Below are positions 37,275-48,996 of a stretch of 64,000 nt of DNA, in pieces; within the stretch, counting starts at the first letter, position 1, and every line of letters begins with the position of its first letter. The translations under genes and the position numbers were made by a program. The notes below the pieces were generated by a model. It made no database searches, was not told the DNA's origin, and was given only the letters and a program-made list of their open reading frames with translations. The stretch is from Tulasnella sp. 424 (taxonomy: Eukaryota > Basidiomycota > Agaricomycetes > Cantharellales > Tulasnellaceae), in NCBI GenBank assembly GCA_019633425.1, contig WSUB01000154.1:1-64000 (forward strand), written 5' to 3'.

Positions 37275-37545
37275 TTGACTTGAAAATCGTGAACTCGGCC
37301 CGGGTCGACTTTTGCGAGCGTCTAAGGGGGATAATTGATCCCTTCCCATACGAGAATCGGTACCTTTCACTTTTGCAGGGAATTCAATCCAGCATGTCCG
37401 AAGAGGCAATGGTTCAGATTGCACTGAGCTACAGAAACATAAATACTTCCCTGCCCTCGGAGAGCAAGCCTAGGCCCCGGCCTCGTTATGATCTGGGGAG
37501 TGGGTCGACCACGGGCGCTGGATCCGTCGACCTGGGGGATTTCCG
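37275..37545 (-). pseudogene. NFS1 relic 2 (5' part)
   Basis: The minus strand carries the NFS1 segment [12 protein letters not shown] and the flanking exon 1/exon 2 sequence, including the intron boundary region. The rest of the gene is absent; a GET4 relic follows directly. Confidence 0.6.
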
Positions 37546-38130
37546 AAACGGTGGGTACAATTGGGATACATGTTTATCAAACTTTACTGTGTATTTGAGC
37601 GTACGCAACAGAATTGTTTATCAGAGCGTCCCTCCACGCGTCTTCGGGCTCGGGGAGGTAATTATGAGCTGTGTCAGGCGGCCTAGAATCGCGTTGGAAT
37701 ATGGACCAACGTCCAGTATACATACGTTCCCATTAACATCAGAGCGCCTTCCAAACCCACCCCTGCCCCCATCTGTCAGCTTCTCTAGTTTAGTTTCATA
37801 GACGTCCAGCAGCATTCCTCTCAAGTAAGTTCCGACTACTAGGTTGACCTACCTTCAAGAGTTCGTGGGCGGACTGGAAGAGCGCTTGAATGGTACGTCA
37901 TACTTGGCGGGGTGTATCGAGATGCGAATCTCCGGGTCTTCTACTGAGCAGAGTACACGTCGCCTTGAGCTATGAGAGGAAGGATGGCCCTGAGCGCGGT
38001 ATCGGGTGAAGAAGATGGTGGCATTGGATTCGGGCCACCAGTGGGTTTTGTTGATCCCCCAACTCCCTCAGCAACCCACCACTCAATGTCGACAGTCGCA
38101 GCCCCGCCCGTTCTCTGTTCTACAGCCACG
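37546..38130 (-). pseudogene. GET4 relic 2
   Basis: The minus strand holds two recognisable GET4 pieces: the N-terminus SPDTALRAILPLIAQGDVYSAQ-like region near 38010-37945, and MLLDVYETKLEKLTDGGRGG near 37824-37760, followed by an ILGRLTQLI remnant. Frames are disrupted between them. It includes duplicated GET4 upstream DNA at 38170-38240. Confidence 0.65.
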
Positions 38131-38329
38131 AACTTCTAAGCTATTCCCGAATCTCAACCTCGTCCTCTCTTCCGTTCTTTAGACGTCCATATCGGCCAGC
38201 TTCTTACAACCTAAACAGAGAGTATCGGAGAACTCATTATTAGCACGCGGACAAACGGAGTCTACCGCCGTCTCGGAATTCCCCGGTCCGGTCATCCAGC
38301 TGCAGGGGTCCCTGCTCCAACTTGAAGCA

Positions 38330-38640
38330 TCAATTGATGCTCGAGGTCGGGACACGCACACGTCGTATTCGCTGGGACAGTGGTTGAACTCGCTGACCTC
38401 ATCGGAAAGAGCACGGGGCACAGATCCAGATTAACGTTTGTGACATTGAAGCCGTGAAGGCGAAAATAGAGAACGAAAAGGACAAGATTGCATTGGCACA
38501 GTATGTGTTCCTCGTGCAGTATATATTACGCCTTTCTAACGCTATCTCTCTCGCAGATATGCCATGGGCACTGATAGCGTGAACTACTCGGACGACAATG
38601 TCAACGAGTTGGTCAACCAGAACGAGTCTCTCTGAATGTG
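38330..38640 (+). pseudogene. NmrA-like relic (3' exons)
   Basis: A copy of the last two exons of the NmrA-like gene: the VELAELIGKEHGAQIQI region with a one-base loss that shifts the frame, then IEAVKAKIENEKDKIALA and, after the intron, a YAMGT..YSDDNVNELVN stretch ending early at TGA. The 5' exons and the phosphatase gene that separates GET4 and NmrA at the intact locus are missing. Confidence 0.7.
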
Positions 38641-38699
38641 CATTCGATTCGATTCGAGGAGAGCGAACGAAGGGTTTGCCATCTGCCTGGGGTCGTACC

Positions 38700-39091
38700 A
38701 AGTGATCTGAAACGCAGTCTTTAGAATCGCCCTATCATCTGTCAATGAATTAAACTTACTCGTAGAGTCAGCGGCGGGTGAGGGGGCCGCGGCCACCTCG
38801 ACATTGGTTCGGCGTGGGCTTGAAAAGTTCTGTGCGAGAAGACGATCGAGAGCCGTCACGAGCTCTCAGGGAATGAACGGATCGGGGGCGACCAACCAAA
38901 ACAGAACTGCATATCAGGTTGTGTGTTTATAAGGCAGTGCTAAAGAGAGGGTGATTGAAGTGGAAAAGGGAATAAAGCATATTTCGGCATTTGCAAAAGC
39001 GTTACGACAACGGATAAAATGTCCAAAAACGGGTTAAGCGAAGGGGTATGAAGAAAGGCGGGGAAAAACGAAAGACCGAGTGAGTGTGGCG
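38700..39091. other. Spacer downstream of K3
   Basis: Contains duplicated 3'-flank of the NmrA-like gene (about 38760-38870) and the 3' end region of K3. No gene is seen. Confidence 0.4.
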
Positions 39092-42000
39092 CTACTCGAC
39101 AACTTCGAAACGTGGCCGCTTGGTCTCCCTGTCGTCCTCCACCGCCTCGAGTGCCCTTTTGGCGGAGCCCGCAGGGTCGGTCATGACAATACCGACAGTA
39201 GGATCCAGCGACGGGAAGCCGTTCATCCCATCTGCTGACATACCAAGCAAGTTCAGCATTGCCGAATACTGCTCGTCGGAAAGGACTTTGCTGGGCTCTT
39301 CCGCTACAGGTCGTGCCATCGTAATTGCTTTGAGGTGCATGAGATGTTTCTGCGATGGACAATCGTTGAATTGTGCAGCGTTGGGGAGAGGAGTGGAGAT
39401 AAAGCAGCGAGCAATCAGGTGACAAGAGCCAGGGATAAGGTAGAGATAAACCCTACCTCGAGCATCGTAAACAACGACTCCCGTGTGAAAGGCTTCGGTA
39501 AGATGTCGTTCATTCCACTTGAGTAGTAAGTGACGACATCGTTTGGCTTGGTGTTGCTCGTCATGGCAATGATTGGGGTCATATGGTCAAACTGCCGGAT
39601 GAGAGATGTTGCCGAGACGCCGTCGAGTTTCGGCATGACAATATCCTTAAGGAAAGGGTGGAAGTGATTAGATCTGAATGTACGAATTATAAGTGCAAGA
39701 GGGCCTGTCAAAGCCTACCATGAGGACGAGGTCGTACTTTTCCAAGTTCATTTTGTTCACTGCACCGGAACCATCTACAGCAACGTCGATCGTACAACCT
39801 GAGACTTGCAGAAATTTGCTAAAAATCTCTCTGCTGACTTGATCGTCTTCGACCAGGAGTACGCGAGGTGGATCGGCCCAAGCTGGGGTGAAGGCCCCTT
39901 TGCGAATCCGAGGTCGAGAACCACCAGGAGATTCCAGGAGCTCGGTGTTGTCTATTAGATTGGCCGAGAGGCCGAGACCAGCTCTTGCGGCCGAAGGAGA
40001 ATTAGAAGGCCTTGGTTCTAATGAACCTTCTTGAATGGTCGCTTTCTGCCTATGGGGATATGTCCATGCAGTTGCTGGTTGGGAACTGAGGGCCATATCT
40101 GGAGTTGCGGAAGGAGAAATAGACGCAGAAGCTTCTTCTTTTTCTCGTTTAGTCACTGGACGAGATCTAACGTGGAGTACTCTCCTCGGCGGATTGTAAT
40201 GTGAGACGATCTCGACACCGGGTTGACCACCTGGCGAAACAACTTGCGGAAGTCCTGATGCAGAGGCTCGTGTCGACGTCAGATAAGGCGTTATTCCGGG
40301 TATTGGGGTCGTTGATGATAGATCGGCAACAGCAGACGTAAGTGGTGCCTCCCGTGCCTGCTTTAACTCCTCCAAACGCTGCATCGACTCCTGTCTGGCC
40401 AAGATTGATCGCTCCATCGGGGACAGTTCAGCCAAAGAGTCATTAACAAGATTCGCGTTGGAGGCGAATGATGGCGGACTGCTGTTATTTGTGCCAGCCA
40501 TGCCGTTGAGATGAGGGAATGAGGAGACATCAGACGCAGGTTGTGCCGGTGCAACACGTTTCAGGTGGTTGAGGTGTTTCTGCGATGGGTAAATGATCGA
40601 GCCGGGCAAGGTTGAGAGGAAGAGCGGAGTTTAAAAGAGGCCAAGTGGTTAGGTGAGAAGAGTTGGGTATTGGGTGAAGGTAACCTTACCTCGAGCATCG
40701 CAAACAATGACTCCCGTGTAAATGGCTTCGGTAAAATGTCGTTCATTCCGCTTGCGTAGTAAGTGACTACATCGTTCGGCTTGCTTTTGCTCGTCATGGC
40801 AATAATTGGGGTCATATGGTCAAACTGTCGGATGAGAGATGTTGCCGAGACGCCGTCGAGTTTTGGCATGACGATATCCTTAAGGAGAGGGGTGGAATTG
40901 ATTAGGTCTGAATATGCCGATTGAATGGCAATGAGACCGGTTGAACTTACCATGAGGACGAGGTCGTACTTTTCCAAGTTCATTTTATCCACCGCTAGGA
41001 TACCATCGACAGCAACGTCGATCGTACACCCGGAGACTTGCAGAAATTTGCTAAAGATCTTTCTGCTGACTTGATCGTCGTCGACCAGGAGTACGCGAGG
41101 TGGAACGACCCAAGCTGGGGTGAAGCGAATCCGAAGTCGAGAACCACCAGGAGATTCCAATAGCTCAGTATCATCTGTTGGGTTGACCGTGACACTCGGA
41201 CCAGCGCTGGTTAGGGGCTGGTTTCCACCAGTGAGCTGGTTCGACTGCCAGCCTTGTTGTGGATGAGGAGTTTGCGTCTGGAAGAAGATTTCAATAATGT
41301 GACTCAGAGAAAATGAGAGAAAATGGAAGGCGGAGAACGGGACGGCGAATAGTGCCAATGGCAATAGGCCAGTAGAGGGTAGAGGAGTAGCAGCAAGTAC
41401 CTCGCCGCGAATATGACGATGAAGAGATCACAGTCACGTAAACGACTAAAGATCATGGGAGATCAATTGGCTCGGCAAAAAAGGATCTGTCTAGCGACAG
41501 GGCCAGGCATGAGGAGCCAACTGCCTCAGCAGTTCCGACCAGAACGAAACCGAAGAGACAGACAACAATCGCTTACAGCGTTCTGGTTACGTTGTTGAGA
41601 GTGGAGAACCGTATCAAAAAACGTTTGCCGTTGTTCGTTCCGGAGAGTGCCGTTGGGCGTTGAGGTTACACCTGGAGGGTGATGCTGAGGTTGGTTGGGG
41701 TTGTGGTATTGGGTCGGAATACCGAAGTTGAGACCTTTCGGAGTGATAAAACCACTCATGTCGGCCATTCTGGTTGGAACGGAAGGTGAGGGGACCGAGG
41801 GTGTTGGCTGGCTGAAGGAATGTAATTTAACGACACTCGCAATCTCTTTCTACAGGTGTCGGCAGCTAACCTAGGTAATGCAGATTCGACGGTGCGAAGA
41901 CAGTCAACAGCTGTCGGTCGTTGACTTGGTTGACGGCTCCAACAATTCGCGAGCACAACCTTGAACTCCTGCGCGTATGACGAAAGGTTGGCTACATCGC

Positions 42001-43077
42001 TGGGGGATTTTCCTTGTACAATTGCAAGCATTAGCTGAGCATCGAGCTTGATATTGGCAAACGGGATCTCGTCTGTTAGTGCCTGAAATTGTGACGGGTC
42101 AGCGGGAGGCTGACAAAGAGGTGGCGTTTGACCTTGCAGACTTGCCTCCACCACGAGACAGCCCCAAGACCATATATCGTTTGGTAACGATTCTGCAGCT
42201 CTCCCCTCAAGCAGGACTTCCGGACTCGAGTACCGTATCGTATACCTGGCGTCATTACCCGTAGTAAAACCTGTGGGACCGGTATCTAGAGTTTTCGAGA
42301 GACCGAAATCCGCTAACAATGCACGACGATCGGAGTTCACAAGAACATTCCCCTTGCAAACATCGCAACAAGGTCAATATCGTAAGACGATGCCTAACAT
42401 TTGGTACAACGTACCGGTTTTAGGTCTCCGTGACGAATAGGGGCGTTTTGGGTGTGGAGATAAGCGAGGCCATCGGTTAGGTCACGGACCTAACGGCAAG
42501 CTGGATCAGGTCAGCCCGGCCAGAAAACACATTTCCGAACGCACTAAATATAGGCGCTCATTGCGAGACGGCCCCGTCTTTGCAATAAAGTCTTTAAGAT
42601 CGCCATGTTTCATGTACTCGGAGATCAGCAACGCTGTTTTATAGTCGTCCCCGAGGTGAAACCCCAGTAAGGGAAGGACGTGCGGGTGCCGGAGTCCCGC
42701 CCAGACCTTGAGTTCGCGTGCCAATCGCTTCAAAAAATAGGTATCAGAATCCGTCTCAATTCAATAAAATACACCGTTTTACTGACAAAAGCAAGTCTGT
42801 TCGGTTCGAGAGCCCGAGCACCGAATCGGAGTTTTTTTGCCGCCACGAGTTTGGATGTAGATTTTCCAGAGTCCAACGTAGCCACCTTGAGTTCACAATA
42901 ACCACCCACGATCTCTTCATATCCTTGTTCGTATGTGAGTCTCACGATATCTATGAAAAGGTGGTTTAGAGTGTCAAGGCACTGTTGCTGTGAGCGGGTC
43001 GGAGTTGTCAGTTGCAGGGGTCAAGTCAGCATGATGTTTCTTACCAGTGCAGAATGGTCAAGTCGAGAGTCGCTCAT
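39092..43077 (-). CDS. K3: TKL-type kinase fused to two Skn7-type receiver domains
   Basis: Twelve exons, 2970 nt, 989 aa in frame: 43077-43045, 42987-42787, 42727-42545, 42489-42415, 42352-42146, 42082-41871, 41811-41577, 41277-40951, 40878-40690, 40579-39719, 39645-39457 and 39349-39092. The kinase (residues 12-304) has Lys62, Glu83, HGDLKPGN (Asp161, Asn166) and DFG (Asp179). A Pro/Gln-rich linker leads to receiver 1 (443-555: VDDD acidic pocket, phospho-acceptor Asp492 in LMDIVMPKLDG, Thr520, Lys542). A 240-aa linker follows, then receiver 2 (793-905: Asp842, Lys892). Both receivers match the Skn7/Prr1 type, including the MLEKHL end, and keep all phosphorelay residues. The HSF-type DNA-binding domain of Skn7 is absent. 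The intron at 42083-42145 uses a GCAAGT donor; being 63 nt and stop-free, it could also be retained. Confidence 0.72.
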
Positions 43078-44269
43078 CGCGGTGGCGGTGGTACGGTCGA
43101 TGTTGAGATTCTGACGTGGACGGGCGGGTGTAAAGCCAAGGGGGATATGCTATGGGACGGCACTGGTCTGCATCGTAATCCATTTGTTCGTATTTAAGTG
43201 TTTCATTCGTGCCGTCTATATAGAACGTCTCGCACTGCGGCGGAGTAGATGAACCGGCTCGCGGACATAGCGGAGTAGTTTTTGGTCCGAACCGGAACCT
43301 GGAAAGCCGCGAACGTGCAAGGCCTGGTCTGCGCAACGGTTCGGGAATTCGTGGTTGATCTCTTTATCTTCAATCAGTCAACAAAGAACAATACAGGCTA
43401 ACAGCTACTAGTACTGTGCAGTGAGTGTGTTTACTAGGGAGATGAACGACGGAGCATCGTACTTGAGGCAGTAGCATTAAACGATACCATGCGGATACAC
43501 CTTGATCGCTACCATTAATCTCAGGTGGCGCCTCAGGACCCTTTTTTATGCTAACCTTATTATGAGGTCATGAAAGGGTCTGGATGGACCAGGACTTAAT
43601 TCTTCCTGTTTTGGGGTCATGGACCCTGACGTCCTTGGCGTTGCTCGGGTTGTCCCCGAGGGAACGCTATTGGCTGCCGGTCAAACGCCTGAGTCACTGC
43701 TGTGTTTCATACAAGCTTCCACAGCTCCCGACGAGGTCTCTTCCTGGCCATTGCCGTGGACCAGGTCTCCTCCCCGGATTATTTTTTGACCAACAGAGCT
43801 TCCTGCCACGATCTTCGGTCCTACGTCATAGCTCTTCGGTGATCACGCGTCTCGAGAGCCTGTGGTGTGTGATGGGTAGCGCTAGCGTAGCTGGGCAATT
43901 GCTTTCTGAACACGGGTGGATTACGGTAATAGAGTAGCAACTCCGATTGCATCAAAGACAACATTAGTAATATGACAGTTTCCTTCACGGAAAATCGTTT
44001 GCTTATCTGACACCGTACTCAGAAGGGCGTTGCCGAAGTTGTGAATCTGACCTGTACTCCTTACTCCGACCTCAGTACACCTTTTCCGCCCCCTCCCCGG
44101 ATTTTAAATTCAAATTATCATAAAAGTATATAGAAAAGTTTGGAATGACCTCGGTTGAACAACCCCAAGAGTTGTCAGAGTCCCCACCTCTGGAGTCGTC
44201 ACCTCGCACAACGAACAGGTACAAGCCAGCGGCGAAAGCGAAAGATCCGGATAAAGGAAGATGTTGACG
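43078..44269. other. Upstream region of K3
   Basis: No gene is supported. A 117-codon plus-strand frame (43584-43937) has no recognisable feature and no counterpart upstream of K4. Confidence 0.35.
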
Positions 44270-45790
44270 ATTTTTAATGGTGAGACCAGTCAATTGTATT
44301 AATATCATTACCCTGCTGAGCCATCTCCCACAACGGGCTGAACAAAGAAGACCAATTCAGCACGGTCGCGATGGCGAAGTACAGCCACGGACTCGCTTTA
44401 TCTCTCTCAATCGGTTGACGGTCGCAGTTATCCCGTCAATAACGTAGCCAACCTCTCCCTCCGTTGTTACCCGACCCATGCCGAATCGTGGGGAAGAGTG
44501 GGCCATACCCTCAGCAGCACCTAGCGAACAAGGAAAGGTCAGTACCCCCAGTCGTGCACGACACGACAGCGAAGTTCCGCCGACTACCGAGTGCACGGAA
44601 AACGTAGGAGGGTTTCAAAGATGCGGAAGTGTGCGGTCCCAGGTGACAACGCGACATCCGAAAATGGGATAAAGTCTTTTGCGTGAGATTCGTTCGAGTG
44701 TTTCGAGCCCAGCTATCTGACCTTGAGTGTCATCAACAAGGTTTCGCCCTCAACGTATAAGAAACTGAGGTTGACGCATCCGGGGAAGCCATTGACGTCG
44801 CCATTGCGAACGACATGCTCGACTCGCGAGTTGATGCCGTTGATGAGGCGTTTTGAAAGTTTCGAGATGTGGGCATTGTCGGCCTGGAAATGATAGCACG
44901 GTATCAGCACCACAGCAGGCGAGGCTGATACATATATTTCTCTCGGCTCAGTACCCCTGCACCGGGGCCATAGCAAAGCCGACGCACACGAATGCTTTGC
45001 AGAGCAATGTAACGTCGCTCTACTCATTGTATGGCTTTTCGCCTAGGTGCGGATTTCATCAAATTCGACCTTGTGAAGGAGCAAGGGCTTACCGCTATCT
45101 CCTGCTTTGCGATACGTGCGGCTGCTCCCAAGCCGACAACCAAAGGCCCAGGAAGCGTGCCACTCCTCAACCCGCGCTCCTACCCGCCACCGTTGATAAT
45201 CGGCTCTAGTCGGACACGTGGTTTCCGTCTGACATGGCAGGCTCCAATAAACTCATTCCATAAATCTTGTGACCTCTCAGCAAGTCGATCTTCATCTCGT
45301 TGACATAAATAGCGATATTGCCAAGGGCCTGAGCGGCATCGGTGTGGAAGAAGACGCCCTTCTTGCTGCTTGACTGTTTCAACAATATCTTTGAGGGGCT
45401 GGATAACACCGGTTTGGGTGTTGATGACAATTATAGAAACAAGAGACGTCGTTGGTCGGATGGCAGCCTTCAGGACCTCGAAATCGACGACGCCGTTCTT
45501 TTGAACGGGGAGGTAAGTAATTTCAAAGCCTTCTTCCGAGAATTTTCGGTACGAGTCGAGGAGCATTCGTGACCCGTTTGGATGGTGGTGATGTAGTTCG
45601 GTCGCGCTGGAGGTGACGACGATGTCCTTCGCGTCCGCCCCAACAGTCTGGAGGGAGACAACGTACGTTACTATGGAGCTCTATGGGTGGATAATCTAGG
45701 TATAGCAAACCTTCTGGGAGGCTGCGGCATCCTTCCAACCGTATATTAGGGGTACAAGCATTCCCTTACTGGTTTGTCGTGCGCGGCACC
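44270..45790 (-). pseudogene. NFS1 relic 3 (long, multiply broken)
   Basis: A nearly full-length NFS1 copy on the minus strand. It keeps [34 protein letters not shown] and [15 protein letters not shown] segments, but frames shift in the HTDAAQA region and the PLP-lysine SGHKIYG part is disrupted. Near 44600-44640 the SSGSACTS loop has decayed to an SPGTAHF-like reading with the catalytic Cys lost. The 5' part ends abruptly and is joined to GET4 relic 3. Confidence 0.75.
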
Positions 45791-45930
45791 ATTGCCTCGA
45801 CATCAGGGCGCCTTACAAACCCACCTCTGCGCCCATCTGTAGACTTGTCTCGTTTAGACGTCCGGCAGAATTCATCCCAAGTAAGTTTCGACTGTCAGGC
45901 TGACCCTACCTTCGAGAGTAGTGGTCGCTG
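45791..45930 (-). pseudogene. GET4 relic 3 (short)
   Basis: Matches the GET4 exon-1 end and donor (plus-strand CTTACAAACCCACCTCTG near 45815) and about 100 further bases. It is joined directly to NFS1 relic 3. Confidence 0.5.
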
Positions 45931-46401
45931 AGTGGCTGGATGAGTGGGACGCGAGTTTGAGTTGCCGAAGTCGCCGCGTCGGATTTGTCGTGGGTGTCAC
46001 GGCGACAACCGGGGACAAAACCTTTGCCCCGCTTCCGTCAACCAACAACGCTCAAGGTGAAGTTTGGCTACACTCGGGCAGGACAAAGACGACGTTTTGT
46101 TCTGCCCGCAGTGTATATATTGCCCCCTCAAACCTCACCTGTCTCTCTTACCTCGCGTCCCCCCCTCTTCCCCTTCATCATCCACCGTCGACTCTATCAA
46201 CCTTCAGCGCAAAGACCTTATTTTTGTTGAACGTTGGACCAGGTAAGTGATAAGCCATATTTACTTTCATCGAACTGATAGTCTAATTCATAATATTGAC
46301 TTTTCTGCAGTTGTTTGTCCTCGAAATTTCTCTGCAAGCAGAGTTTGATCGCCATCAATCGTCGAGCGTTCTACGGAGTCACCCCGAGTAACCTTTTCAA
46401 G

Positions 46402-48996
46402 ATGGCGATGCCTTTACGTAGATGTCACGCAATTTTTATCTCTCTCGAACCCACCAACACCAACACCAACCTCGCTCCTGCTCCTGCTCAAGCCACGTCA
46501 TCGGCTGCACCAACTGTCCCCGCTACCCGTCCACCTGCACATTTAAGAAGGACCCATGCGACCTTCATCCCTCTCGAACCCGCCCCTACCAACACCGCCG
46601 TCCCTCCTCCTCCCGCCCAAGCCTCGTCATCGACTGCACCCAGCGTCCCCGCCACCCGTCCACCTGCACCTTTACAAAGGACCCATGCGACCTTCATCCC
46701 TCTTGAACCCGCCTCTACCAACACCTCCCTCCCTCCTCCTCCCGCTCAGGCCTCGTCGTCGACTACACCCAGCGTCGCCCCCCAACCATTAAGCAGGACT
46801 TATGCGACCCTGATCTCTCTTGCGCCTCCCCAACCCACCCTCGCCAGTTTCCCTCCTCCCCCCACCCAAGCGACGTCATCCACTACGCCCATCGTCCCCG
46901 CCGCTGTTCCAACGCCCACCCCTTCCGCGTCCACTTCCACCGCTCCCGTCGCCGAACTCCCCTTCCCTCTGCCCGAGGTGGACATGCTCTACGCATGCAA
47001 CTACGCTTGCGGACCCCAGCTGTGCGACTGGTGCGCCAAAAACCGTCCTCCCATCGGCGACGCGAACCCCATCCCCCACTTCATTATCTCCACCATCATT
47101 CGACACACCATGCCGCATAGGTTCGAGTCGCTGGAGCGGATCAAGGACTGGGAGATCGCCACGGGCCTTGTGGACCCACCGAATGTCGGCGAAAGGGATG
47201 ACGTTGAGTATCAGCCAGGGGGTGACTTCAAGCCCCCGGCATGGGGTTCGGACAGGGCTCGGCCTAAGAAGTCTTCTATGAAACACAAAGTGAGTACTAC
47301 CTGGAGTGATCACCGCGAAGTATAGTCACTGACTTCACGCTTTGTCCGAATAGTCTACCCGCTTCGCTCCTTACCCAGACCCATCCACCCGAAACGCCCT
47401 CGTCCGACGGTCGACTGAGGATATCAAGGCTTCTCTCGACGAAGCTCACGCCAACCGGATTCAGTCCAACTACGAAGGTCCGGTGGCCATCGGCATTCGG
47501 AACGAAATTTCCGATCTCAACGTCCCGGGCGAAAAGCCTTTCAAGTGGGAGCCCGAGTATACTGGCCCACCATCCGACACACTCCCCGAAGGTGATACCC
47601 TTACCAGCGATACCACCGCCGATGCTGAGCCATCTACGTCCAACTCGATGGAAGAAGACCTTGAAGACGAGGCTGCTGTGGTTGAGATCGTACTCCCAAC
47701 TCAAAGCAAGGTAAGGTCGTTTCTTTATACTGAGCGGCGCGCCCAAATACTTATATTTTATCTACTTCTTTCTCGCAGAAACGTCGATTCGTGGAAGACG
47801 AGGAGTACGATGCCAATATCAACTCCACTACCACCGCCTCGCCTTCGAAGAAGCTTCGGACCACGAGACGGCTTCCTGGTTCCAAGCTGGCTGCTTTCTC
47901 CATACCCTCATTCAAACTTCCCTCCTTCTCTATCACTATCAGCTTTCCATCTTTCTCTACCACAGTATCCTTTGCCTCCCCAAATCGTTCACCCTCTCCG
48001 TCGGCAGCCTCAACCGCGGTGGCCCCGGACTCTTCATCATCCGATGGGGAGTCCTCTTCCTCGCCTCGCAGGCAACGCGTCGAAAAGAAGAAGCTCCGCT
48101 TCTTACTCTCCGACCCTTCCTCCCTCCACCCTAAGTTCGGCATTCCCGATTCCATATACTTCCACCACCGCCGCTTGAATTCGACCTCCAAGAACGTGCG
48201 GAGCCAGAAGAAGAGCAAGGTCTACGTCCCGCAAGACAAGAAGACCTGGACTCCGGAGGAGATTGGATACGCGGCGCTGGGCAAGGAGGACTGGGATGAG
48301 ATGCGCAAGACCTCCCTCGAAAGGAAGACCTCGCTCAAGAAGCTTGAGGAACGCGTGAAGAAGAGCGAGGCGATCGACGCCGCCGCCGAGCGCTTCCAGA
48401 AGCTCGTCGACAAGTACGAAGAGGATTGTGGCGCGGTCGACCTGAAGGGAGTGAGGGCGCGGTTCATCCGCCCGAGGAGGAACGAGGTCCAGCGGGAGAA
48501 GAACAAGGAGGCGATGCCGCGGCTAGGTCCTCTCGACGAGATGAGGAGACACTACCCGGCGTTCGAGCATCCCGCCTGGGATGGTGTCGATGCGGTCGCC
48601 ATCGCGGCGTGGACCAGGAGCCCTCACTACAAGTTGAGGGTCAACGAGGTGATGGCTGAGGTGGAGCGCAAGGAGAAGGGGAAGCAGAAGGCGAACGCCG
48701 AGCCGGATGAGGCTACGGAGATCGCGACTGTCGTGGACGAGGATGAGGAGAGGATGCGCCGGGAGTTCTTGGCGGCGGAGGTCGACGAGGTGGAGGCGCC
48801 TCGTAGAGGTGGTTCGGGGTCCGCTTGGGGGCCTGCGTCCGGTGAGGGTGAAGGCGGTCTCGGCAGGCAGATGGCGTTGAGCGTTGTCGACTTCGACAGC
48901 CAGTGGTCCGCGCCTAGTGCGCCTCATCCCACTGGCTTCGACGACGAGTGGTCGACGCCGGGTGCTGGTCCCTCGGGTTGGGCCAGCTCGTTCTAA
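46402..48996 (+). CDS. Repeat-containing protein B of unknown function (820 aa)
   Basis: Three exons (46402-47289, 47354-47710 and 47779-48996) give 820 aa in frame, with the same phase-0 junctions as protein A. The Pro/Thr-rich repeat region has about four units instead of five. The Cys cluster ACNYACGPQLCDWC, the KKLRTTRRLPGSK basic patch, the charged middle and the GFDDEWSTPGAGPSGW tail are all conserved. Differences are mostly single substitutions, plus variable acidic and Ser-rich stretches (ESSSSPRRQ). Both copies are therefore probably functional and recent duplicates. A 5'-UTR intron at about 46243-46310 matches that of protein A. Confidence 0.78.
46420..46930 (+). repeat. Coding minisatellite in protein B, about 4 units
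   Basis: The same unit as in protein A with one fewer repetition; the loss is in frame. Confidence 0.8.

Larger units (their letters stand above)
32940..38130. repeat. Segmental duplication, copy A (pairs with 45900-51010)
   Basis: Colinear with 45900-51010: upstream region, the 851/820-aa gene, a CT-rich non-coding block, an NFS1 5' relic and a GET4 relic in the same order and orientation. Most of it is nearly identical by eye, with differences concentrated in the repeat number of the protein and in small gaps. Confidence 0.8.
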
